NCBI GenBank assembly: GCA_024364735.1
Contig: JAGFNQ010004019.1
Coordinates: 908,027 to 972,026, forward strand
DNA: 64,000 nucleotides
Direction of reading: 5' to 3'
Origin: Boesenbergia rotunda
Lineage: Eukaryota > Streptophyta > Magnoliopsida > Zingiberales > Zingiberaceae
Part shown: positions 22,701 to 31,528 of the stretch, piece after piece
How positions within the stretch are numbered: position 1 is the stretch's first letter
Layout of the letters: the number at the start of each line of letters is the position of its first letter
Position numbers and translations under genes: made by a program
The notes under the pieces: generated by a model
Told to the model about the DNA's origin: nothing
The model's database searches: none
The model's input: the letters and a program-made list of their open reading frames with translations, nothing else

Positions 22701-23058
22701 CCTCTCTCTTATCAGGGTCTTCTGAACTTTCTGGTAAATGAAAATGGATTCAACAATGATCGAGTTGCTAACGTATTTGTCCTCTTCATAGTGATTTAGT
22801 TTGTTAATAATTGATTGTGGAAGTCCCTTTACTAAACTGTTTGTTAATCTCACCTCCTAAAATTTTATTGGCAATTGAAAAAATTAAATTAGTAAAGAAC
22901 AAATCTTCCCAAGGCCGGTACGAATTCTTTTGCTATCTTGTCTGAACTTTGGCGTTGCCTATGCTCAATGGAATCATTTTGATTTTTTCTTCTTCCAGTT
23001 TGGAGTCCTTTTTTAAACCTGTTGTAAATGCATCCGCCCCTACCAAAAGAAAGGTATG
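19735..23058 (+). pseudogene. FEN1: FEN1 flap endonuclease gene copy with introns, broken
   Basis: Exons with introns retained follow the whole FEN1 order: MGIK (19735), GLTKLLADHAPKAMM (19839), IAIDASMSIYQFL (about 19915), VVGRTGMESLTNE (20150), SHLQGMFNRTIRLLE (20339), YVFDGQPPELKKQELAKR (20465), KRSVKVTKQHNEDCKRLL (from 20797), APCEAEAQCAALCK (21240), VYVVASEDMDSLTFGAPRFL (21372), VLEELELTMDQFIDLCIF (21552), CDYCDNIK, GGQTALKLIR (22320), WPYQKARRLFKEPNV (22556), GLLNFLVNENGFNNDRV (22717), and a PCNA-binding PIP-like LESFFKPVV (about 23000). Catalytic acidic motifs (IDAS, FDG, EAEA, EDMD, CDYC) are kept. In-frame stops at 19885, 19900 and 22349 and frame damage near 22930 disable it. FEN1 removes 5' flaps in replication and repair. 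Introns show a DNA-level copy, not a processed one. Confidence 0.92.
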
Positions 23059-23075
23059 CTTCGGTTGGCACCTTT

Positions 23076-24439
23076 TGTGACGACCCGACTTCTCTACCCT
23101 GTACCTAAGCCGGATCGCCGCTCTTTACTACCTTTATCTTTACTCACTTCACCTTAACCTTTGACTTCACCTTAGACCTTGGCCTTAGGTTACCACTACT
23201 TGACTTCAAGAACTGAAAACCATTTCCAAAGATCCACAATTCATATACTTTCAAGACATACAAAGACATAACTTCATTTCTATACTCTATACTAGTTTTA
23301 TAAACATCTTAGCAACTCAAAATAAATCTAATGACTTGAAATTAGAATCTTTGCGGAATTTAACAAGACTACCAAACCATATGAAATCATGCTAAAGATT
23401 GTATCAACTTTTGACTCTATGCAGAGGTTAAACACGATGTTCACATTTTACCAAACAAAATATTAAATATTAAAGCTATACTAGAGTTTTGTACTCAACC
23501 ATGTCTCTATGCAAAGTTTACACACAATCATTACGTTCTACCAATCCAAAACACCAAACCACAAGTTTCTAAACTTCAGAAATTGCCTCTAAGCCTTAAC
23601 CCAACGGATCTCTTCCATGGTTCCACCGCCACTGAGCATCAATGCAAGTCCTGGTCACCTCCATAACTTATGCTTTTTCTTTGCCTTTATCAATAGAAGG
23701 AAATGCAACTAATAAGCACAATGCTTAGTAAGTAAATCCTAACTCACAAATTCATGCTATCGATAATAAGCATGCTCATTTCAAAGAATGCTTACTTCCA
23801 AAATACATGTACATGGGAAAACTTACATATACTTATCATGCTCAATCATGTTGAAAACATTACTTGCATTACATCATTTGCAACCTTACGTACTCATACA
23901 TTCAAACACTAACTTCCATACTCTTACTCTTTAACATGCTTGCAATGTATCAAGGCTAACATATGAAATAAAGGCACATAGTTAAAACTGAAAACACTTG
24001 CGAATACTTATTTACTTAAAAATAGTAATCAACTTTCATTAGGCCTTGACATGGTACCATGGTATCAATGTACCAATTGCGTGCTTCTCTAATAGGTTGC
24101 GGGGTAGCTAGCCACCGCACCTTATTAGAGCTTCTTTCTAACTTTCTGTGGGCCTTCCATTTGCCCGGTACATGTCACTTTCCGAAAATAAAATACTTTC
24201 TTACTATAATACTTATACGTATCAAACTATCTTACTTTTGCATAAATTTTGCACTTAACACTTTTACCTTTCTTACTTGAGACTTTCATCGAGCACCATG
24301 CGTGCCCTTAATCCCAACCTCATTTTTGGGAATTTTCAAAAATTAAATCTTATCATGCTTAGCTTACCTACACCAAATCTAAACCTATTAAAATTCTATC
24401 AAGAGAAAACATGCATCTTTAAAAACTTAAAACACCCGA
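23076..24439 (-). mobile_element. Truncated Tekay-related LTR
   Basis: Starts TGTGACGACCCGACTTC and follows the LTR at 24440 in order: TACTCTATACTAGTTTTATA, the GGAAATGCAACTAATAAGC block, GGGGTAGCTAGCCACCGCAC and TCATCGAGCACC. It lacks the tRNA-like segment and CAGTCGACTG array present in the other copies, so it belongs to a distinct subfamily. It stops where the next LTR begins at 24440, near the position equivalent to 26050, so its last 600 bp are missing. The element at 24440 may have inserted into it. Confidence 0.78.
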
Positions 24440-24595
24440 TGTGACGACCCACCTTAACTCCTCTCCCTTAAAGCGGACGTCACTTTAACTTAACCTTAAC
24501 TTTACCTTATTCTTAGCCTTAGGTTACAACTACTTGACTTCCCTTAACTTGCTCTGAATTTTTTTCCTTTTAAAAAAAAACTTTCATTTTATTTG

Positions 24596-24665
24596 CTTTG
24601 CAAGGATTTGACCCCTAGATCTCTTAGTTGTAAAAATAAAGCACTAACCATCTGCCCTACAACAC
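24596..24665 (-). other. tRNA-like (Pol III box) segment in LTR
   Basis: Minus strand reads TAGGGCAGATGGTTAGTGCT (A-box-like) and, about 35 bp on, GGGGTCAAATCC (B-box-like). The same stretch is at 42540-42612 and 52896-52972 and, in plus orientation, at 247-320. It does not fold as an intact tRNA by eye; it could be a captured SINE head. Confidence 0.5.
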
Positions 24666-24681
24666 TTTCCTTTTAATTGTA

Positions 24682-24840
24682 CTAGTCGACTGCTATATAG
24701 CCAGTCGACTGGTGTCAGCCACAGAAACATTCTGTGCCCGGCACCAGTCGACTGACCCCTTGGCAGTCAACTGGTGCATCGAACAGAAACTTTCTGTTCG
24801 ATAGGGCAGTCGACTGGTTCTGAACCAGTCGACTGGCACG
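24682..24840. repeat. CAGTCGACTG palindrome array
   Basis: Six copies of AGTCGACTG or AGTCAACTG in about 160 bp, with a hairpin TCGAACAGAAA...TTTCTGTTCGA between them. Copies in other LTRs lie at 42630-42785 and 52981-53137, and a related array at 114-232. Confidence 0.88.
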
Positions 24841-26659
24841 CCTGAAACCTGCATTTACAGACCTGGGAACTCCTTTCAAGGGCCCATAATTCATACACTT
24901 CCAAAGCATATAAAGAAATAACTCCAAATCTATACTCTATACTAGTTTTATAAACATTTTAACAACCCAAAACAACCTCATAAACTTGCAATTAGGATTT
25001 CTACGAAATTTAACAAACTTATCAAAACACATGCAATCTCTACTAACTTTGTACCCAACTTTGACTCCATGTAAAATTTAAATAAGGTGATCACATCCTA
25101 CCAATCCAAAACATCAACCATGAGTTTCTATAATCAAAATGCCTCTAAGACTTATCCCAAAGATCTATTCCACGGCTCCGTCGCCACTGAACATCAATGC
25201 AAGTCCCGTTCGCCTTCATAGCTTATGCTTTTTCTTTACCTTTATTTGCAATAGAAGGAAATGCAACTAATAAGAGAATTGCTTAGTAAGTAAATCCTAA
25301 CTCACAAATCCATACAATAAATGATAAACATGCTCTTTTCAAAGAATGCTTGCTTCAAAATACATGCACTTGGAAATATTTGCACATAGGAACTTTCATA
25401 CACTTATCATGCTCAATCATGCTTGGAAACATTTACTAGCATCAAAACACTTGCAAACTTAACATGCCCGTGATTTCTTTTGAAACTTACTAATGATACA
25501 TTTCCATACTTTAAAACACTAACTTCTTTGCTCTTTCTCTTTAACATGCTTATAACACAACCATGTCAACATACATAATCAAAAACATGCACTCAAGGAA
25601 AATTGAAACACTTACATATACTCATATACTTCAAAATAATAATCAACTTTCTCAGGCATTGACACTGTACCATGGTATCAATGTACCAATGCGCGCATCC
25701 TTAATAGGTTTCGGGGTAGCTAGCCACCGCACCCTATTAGAGCTTCTTTCTAACTTTCTGTGGGCCTCTCTTTTGCCCGGTACATGTCACTTTACAAAAG
25801 TAAAATACTTTCTTTCTCATAAAGCTTATAATTATCAAGCTATCTTTCTTTTTGCATAACGTTTTGCAATACAAAACTTTATCTTTCTTACTTGGAACGT
25901 TCATCGAGCACCTTGTGTGCCCTTAACCCAAAACTCATTTTTGGGACTTTTCAAGAACTTGGTCTTATCATGCTTAGGTCACACATACAAACCTATTCAA
26001 ATTCAAGTTCTATGATAAAAACATATATTCTTTAGAAACTTAAATCACACAATAAAACAATATTCCCAAAGCATGCGCTTAGATCACAAAATCATGGTTC
26101 TACAACGAGAAACTACATACGAAACTACTTCTATTGTAGGTGAGTGATTTACTTACCCTTTCTTGAAGAAAACTCACTAAATATGGTTTAAATCCCAACG
26201 TAGCCCTTCTCTTCCCTTTCTTCGCGCAAATCTCCTCCCTCCTTGACCCTAGGGAAGAAGCCCTAGATGTTCTACTCAAGAGGAAGAAGGAGGAGAAAGA
26301 GATCTCTTGAGTTCCCTTTGGTTTCGCAGCCCCTCGCCCTCTCCTTGTCGCGCAGCCACCAACCCTAGTCTACGGTTTCACGCGACTTAAGCGGGGTTTA
26401 AATACCTCTTCATGAAAAAGCATAACTCACCTATAACATAATTTCGCTTCATCCTTTTCTGTGCTTGATACCCTTGCTCTGCTGGTTACCCCAACTCACT
26501 TAAGGCCTTGCTTTGCCTTGTGGTCGCGGGATCAAACCTCGCCCGACCCCTTATTTTTTTTCTTTTTATTTTAATCCGAAAAAATGCTATAAAATTCAGA
26601 CAAATTCCTAATAATTCACGAAAATTATTGGGTGTTACAATCCTCCCTACGGTATAAAA

Positions 26660-28122
26660 AGTTCTTCCTCGAACTTAGAACAGCTCTGGATATCTTTGCC
26701 TAATGCTATCTTCTGATTCCCAGGTTGCCTCTTTATACTTCTGATTCAGCCATAAGACATTTACTAGTGGTACCACTTTGTTCCTCAGCTTCTTATCTGC
26801 TCGATCTATTATCTGAATAGGTCGACTTTCATAACTGAGATTTCTTGAACTTGTACCATCTGTGGCTCAATCACTTGGTTGGCACCTGGTATATGCTTCT
26901 TTAGCATTGAGACATGGAACACATTGTGTATTGCTGACATCTCTGGAGGTAGCTCCAACTCATAAGCTACTTTGCCAACTCTTTTCGTCATTAGGTAGGG
27001 TCCTATGTATCGAGGACTTAGCTTGCATTTCTTGCCGAATCTCATTACACCCTTCATAGGAGCTACTTTGAGGAAAACTATATCCCCAACTTCAAACTCT
27101 AACGGTCTACGGCGTACATCGGCATAACTCTTCTGCCTACTCTGAGCAGCTTCTATTCTCTGGCGGATGCTCTTTATAGCTTCTGTGGTATCATCTATAA
27201 GGTCAGTCTGAGACCCCATTTCTTTCTTCTCACTACCTTCATACCAACAGAGGGGAGATCTACACTTCCTACCATAAAGAGCTTCATAGGGTGCCATACC
27301 AATAGTGGCTTGGTAACTATTGTTGTAGGCAAACTCAGCTAAACATAAATATTTGCACCAACTCCCTTTGAAATCTAATGCACAAGCTCTGAGCATATCT
27401 TCTAGAATTTGATTCACTCTCTCTGTCTGTCCATCAGTCTGGGGATGGAAAGCTGTGCTAAACTTCAGTTTGGTGCCTAGCGCTGTCTGTACGCACTCCC
27501 AAAAGTATGAAGTGAAATGACCATCTCTATCAGAGATAATGGTCTTCGGGACTCCGTGTAGTCGGATCACTTCTTGCACATATAACTGGGCTAACTTTTC
27601 AATCGAGTAAGACACTCTGATTGCCAAGAAGTGGGCAGACTTGGTCAATCTGTCTACTATCACCCAAATAGCATCATAGCCATTAGTTGTCTTTGGTAGA
27701 CCAACTATGAAATCCATGGCTATGTCTTCCCATTTCCACTCTGGAATCTGAATGGGTTGTAGGACACCTCCTGGTCTCTAGTGTTCTGCTTTAACTCTCT
27801 GACATGTCAGGCAGGTGCTGACATACTTAGCTATGTCTCTTTTCATTTCGGACCAACAAAATCTTCTTTTCAAGTCCTGGTACATCTTAGTGGAACCAGG
27901 GTGCATTGAGTAGGGAGTTCTATGGGCTTCTTCAAGAATTCTCTTTCTTAGCTCTTCACTATTGGGGACACATAAACGGTCACCATAATAGAGTATCCCA
28001 CTGTCAGATACTCTAAACTCTTTACTTTCTCCTTCTTGTATCTCTTGCTTGATCCTTTGGATATCAGAATTCTCAGCTTGCTCTTTCTGTATATCTTCAA
28101 GCAAGGTTGACTTTAGTGTCAA
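26660..28122 (-). pseudogene. pol: Gypsy integrase with GPY/F and chromodomain-like tail, element 1
   Basis: 28122-27778 holds the HHCC zinc region (HPGSTKMYQDLKRRF, CLTCQRVKAEH). 27717-26809 holds the DDE core: MDFIVGLPKTTNGYDAIWVI, TIISDRDGHFTSYFW and HPQTDGQTERVNQ, then the GPY/F region (LSPRYIGPYLMTKRVGKVAY) and HNVFHVSMLKKHIPG. The tail at 26660-26820 reads as the Tekay/Del chromodomain-like end (LRNKVVPLV, WESEDS.RQRYPELF) after a frame change near 26820. One stop near 27777 separates the zinc region from the core. Integrates cDNA, with the tail binding chromatin. Disabled here. Confidence 0.92.
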
Positions 28123-28146
28123 TAGAGCTAACTGCCCATAAATGAT

Positions 28147-28740
28147 CTAAACTCCGTAATCTACTATTTCCTTTTGTAATGGTGGTGGTAATGATGACAA
28201 GGACATCAAAGTGACACAAGTCTTTCTACTTAGTGCATCTGCTACTTTATTTGCCTTACCATGGTGGTAAAGGATCTCACAGTCATAATCCTTCACTAAC
28301 TCAAGCCACCTTCGCTGTCTCATATTGAGGTCTTTCTGAGTGAAGAAATATTTCAGACTCTGGTGATCTGTATAAATCTTGCATTGCACTCCATACAGAT
28401 AATGTCTCCATATTTTAGAGCGAAGACTACAGCTGCCAACTCCAGATCATAAGTGGGGTAATTCTTTTCATAATCCTTGAGTTGCCTGGAAGCATAAGCT
28501 ATGACTTTGCCTTCTTGCATAAGTACGGCTCCAAATCCTAGCTTTGATGCATCAATGTATATATCAAAGCTCTTATCACCTTCGGGTACTGTAAGAATGG
28601 GAGCGCTTGTCAGTCTCTTCTTCAACTCAAGAAAACTCTGCTCACAGTCTTCAGTCCACTCATACTTTTTATTCTTTCTGGTAAGGGTTGTAAGTGGAGA
28701 AGCAATCTTTGAAAAGTCGTCTACAAACCTTCTGTAGTAC
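28147..28740 (-). pseudogene. pol: Gypsy RNase H, element 1, frameshifted
   Basis: 28625-28400 carries FDIYIDASKLGFGAVLMQEG and YPTYDLELAAVVFALK; 28389-28147 carries YTDHQSLKYFFTQKDLNMRQ and KANKVADALSRK. The two lie in different frames, with a frameshift near 28390-28400. Upstream, 28650-28740 is the RT-RNase H connection. Confidence 0.88.
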
Positions 28741-28760
28741 CCTGCTAAACCTAGAAAACT

Positions 28761-29639
28761 TCAAGTCTCACTAGCATTCGTTGGTCGACTCCAGTTACTA
28801 ACTGCTTCAATCTTGCTTGGGTCTACCATAATGCCTTCTTTGGAAATGATGTGGCCTAGAAAGGCCACATGGTCAAGCCAAAACTCACACTTTGAGAATT
28901 TGGCGTACAACTCCTTCTGATGTAAGGTCTGCAACACTATCTTCAGGTGTTCGTCATGTTCTTCCTGAGTCTTTGAATACACTAGGATATCATCAATGAA
29001 GACAATGACGAACTTGTCAAGAAAGTCCTTGAACACTCTATTCATTAGATCCATAAACGTCGCAGAGGCGTTTGTCACTCCAAAGGGCATGACCACAAAC
29101 TCGTAGTGCCCATATCTTGTACTGAAAGCAGTCCTTGGCACATCACTCTCCTTTACTTTGAGTTGATGGTAACCTGATCGCAAATCTATTTTGGAGAACA
29201 TCGTGGCTCCCTTCAACTAATCGAATAAATCATCTATCCTTGGCAAGGGATATCTGTTCTTGATGGTTACCTTATTCAAGGCTCGATAATCTATGCACAT
29301 TCGCATGGATCCATCTTTCTTCTTGATGAACAACACAGGAGCTCCATAGGGTGAATGACTAGGGCGGATGAAACCCTTGTCGAGCAGCTCTTGTAACTGT
29401 TCTTGCAACTCTTTCAGTTCTGCTGGTGCCATGCGATAACGTGCTTTTGAAATTGGGTTGGTTCCTGGGACCAACTCAATTTCAAATTCAATTTCTCGAT
29501 TGGGAGGGAGTCCTGGTAACTCTTCAGGAAACACCTCTGGATAATCACAGACTACCCTCACTTCCTCTTTCTTTAATCCTTCTCTTTGACTTACATCTAC
29601 TATATGAGCTAGAAAACCAGAACACCCCTTCTCTAACAT
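28761..29639 (-). pseudogene. pol: Gypsy reverse transcriptase, element 1
   Basis: 29639-29217 reads EFEIELVPGTNPISKARYRM and YGAPVLFIKKKDGSMRMCID; 29216-28761 reads FSKIDLRSGYHQLKV, FVVMPFGVTNASATF and the catalytic VFIDDILVYSKT. The two parts are in one frame, separated by a single stop at about 29217. Otherwise well preserved. Confidence 0.92.
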
Positions 29640-29933
29640 TCTCTGAGCTTGTAAGGTAGATAAGAACCTTTTTTTCTTTCTCTTTGAGTCTCCAATAAAC
29701 TAGAATGGAGGTTCTACTTCTGGTGTGAACTTAACTTTTCTCTTGCGGCAGTCTACAGAAGCATTGTACTTGCTCAAGAAGTCCATCCCTAAAATGACAT
29801 CGTAATCCTTCATCTCAAGGTCTACCAAGTCACTGTAGAGCTCTCGGTTAGAAATCCAGATTGGTACTGTCCTCAGCCTCTCAGTAGAGGCCATTACTTC
29901 CCCCGACGGTAAAGTTGTTAAGAACTTCATCAT
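29640..29933 (-). pseudogene. C-terminal half of gypsy protease, element 1
   Basis: MMKFLTTLPSGEVMASTERL, then YDVILGMDFLSKYNASVDCR: the flap and ILG regions of a retropepsin. The catalytic DSGA motif that should precede it is absent. The gag capsid frame ends immediately upstream (NVE stop at about 29934). Element 2 has the same junction, so this deletion was inherited, not acquired locally. Confidence 0.85.
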
Positions 29934-30660
29934 TCGACATTTTTGGTGGCCTTTATACTGTTTAAGTAGTGTTCAGTGATCAAAGCACTACTTATCAGTT
30001 CTTCTGAGGTTTGTGGTCTACTACCACCGCTGGCCACATTTAACGCTATCTCAGGCCTGAACATCTTCAACATCAGCCTGGCTCTCTCTTTTTCAGTGCT
30101 AACTAACTCTGGGCATAGACGAGTTAACCGATTAAACTTCTTCACTGCTTCATTCACGGATAGTTTTTCTTGTCTGAACTCCGTGAATTCATCATAGTGC
30201 TTGTTGGTTACTCGCATGTGAAAGTATTCTTTGAAGAACTCAGTCTCAAAGTTGGCCCATGTCATCCCGTTGACATTTCTCTTGGCCTTGACTCTCTCCC
30301 ATCACATTCTAGCATCTCCCATAAGGTAGAAAGATGCACACTTTATCTTCTCTACCTCAGGCCAGTCCAGTAGCTCTACTATGCTTTCCCAAGTTTTGAA
30401 CCATGCTTGAGCATCCCATGGTTCGCTTGTGCCTGAGAAGTTCTCTGGCTTCAGTTTCTGCCACCGAATGAGGTACGCTTCTTGCCTTACCCCCCTTGCC
30501 CGGACTACTAATGTAACTGATGGATCTTCGGTCAAAACTAGTGTCGTAACATTTGACACTGGTGGGGTAACAGGAGTGGCATGCTGACTAGCCATCATCG
30601 TGGCGCTAACTTGTTGTTGCTCTGCTACTTGCCTCTGCAACTGAGCCACCACCTCTAGAG
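29930..30660 (-). pseudogene. gag: Gypsy gag (capsid) remnant, element 1
   Basis: 30652-30302 has the N-terminal part (QLQRQVAEQQQ, FSGTSEPWDAQAWFKTWESI, LDWPEVEKIKCASFYLMGDA). After a stop at about 30300 comes 30265-29930 (WANFETEFFKEYFHMRVTN, FNRLTRLCPELVSTEKERAR), the retrotrans_gag capsid domain. No CCHC zinc knuckle follows. The region 30660-31032 is the leader, non-coding, with repeated AAGACCTTGGTCTT strings. Confidence 0.88.
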
Positions 30661-31032
30661 ACTTGGTGGTGGTACTGACTCTGTTGTCTCTTACCCTCTA
30701 GGAGCTTACTCCTCGTTTTTGGGCCTTTCTAGGACGTCCGCTTAAAATGTATAACTTAACACTTAACGGTAATGATCCCAAACTTGCTTTAGGATACAAC
30801 AAGACCTTGGTCTTGATTCTTATCTCATTTCTTAGTCCTAGAACTCGTTCTAGGGCTTAGTAAGACCTTGGTCTTACTCAGAACTTTATCAAGCACCTTG
30901 GCATGCCATAATCCCGAAAACTTACTTTTGGGCAATCAAGACCTTGGACTTGCTATACTAAGATCTCAACATGAAGGATGTCCTCTTGGAATTATCTTAC
31001 TATACATCAAAAAGAGGATAAGGACATTACTT

Positions 31033-31528
31033 NNNNNNNNNNNNNNNNNNNNNNNNNNNNNNNNNNNNNNNNNNNNNNNNNNNNNNNNNNNNNNNNNNNN
31101 NNNNNNNNNNNNNNNNNNNNNNNNNNNNNNNNNNNNNNNNNNNNNNNNNNNNNNNNNNNNNNNNNNNNNNNNNNNNNNNNNNNNNNNNNNNNNNNNNNNN
31201 NNNNNNNNNNNNNNNNNNNNNNNNNNNNNNNNNNNNNNNNNNNNNNNNNNNNNNNNNNNNNNNNNNNNNNNNNNNNNNNNNNNNNNNNNNNNNNNNNNNN
31301 NNNNNNNNNNNNNNNNNNNNNNNNNNNNNNNNNNNNNNNNNNNNNNNNNNNNNNNNNNNNNNNNNNNNNNNNNNNNNNNNNNNNNNNNNNNNNNNNNNNN
31401 NNNNNNNNNNNNNNNNNNNNNNNNNNNNNNNNNNNNNNNNNNNNNNNNNNNNNNNNNNNNNNNNNNNNNNNNNNNNNNNNNNNNNNNNNNNNNNNNNNNN
31501 NNNNNNNNNNNNNNNNNNNNNNNNNNNN
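31033..31528. other. Assembly gap (496 N)
   Basis: Unsequenced. Left of it is the leader of Tekay element 1; right of it is pararetroviral polyprotein. The missing 5' LTR of the gypsy element and the upstream viral genes would belong here or are lost. Gap size may be nominal. Confidence 1.

Larger units (their letters stand above)
18803..23075 (+). mobile_element. CACTA (En/Spm-type) element carrying host gene fragments, right end lost
   Basis: Begins CACTATAAGAATTTTTGG, close to the plant CACTA end CACTACAAGAAAA. Subterminal repeats of the form AACAACAGTTTTTT / AAAAACCGTTGTC in both orientations follow to about 19075. Left flank tct (18800-18802) could be the 3-bp target copy. No transposase is seen. 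Behind the end come a T-protein fragment and a FEN1 gene copy, which is the structure of a gene-capturing (Pack-type) CACTA element. The right terminus is missing; a Tekay-like LTR starts at 23076. That the two fragments were carried by CACTA is an inference from position. Confidence 0.75.
24440..26639 (-). repeat. 3' LTR of Tekay-type element 1
   Basis: 2200 bp, TGTGACGACCC ... GGGTGTTACA. It contains the tRNA-like segment (about 24596-24665, minus strand), the CAGTCGACTG palindromes (about 24682-24838), a TATTTAAA box on the minus strand near 26397-26404, and a 26250-26390 C-rich stretch that would be near the transcription start. It has one copy of the 140-bp unit that is doubled in element 2. 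No coding sequence. Confidence 0.88.
24440..31032 (-). mobile_element. Tekay-type Ty3/gypsy element 1, cut by the assembly gap
   Basis: The left LTR (24440-26639, this is the 3' LTR) begins TGTGACGACCC and ends GGGTGTTACA. Next to it on the minus strand is the purine-rich tract at 26640-26650. Gag, protease remnant, RT, RNase H, integrase and chromodomain-like tail follow in gypsy order, read right to left. By comparison with the second copy, about 220 bp of leader, the primer site and the whole 5' LTR lie in or beyond the N gap. The element carries several stops and frameshifts. Confidence 0.9.
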
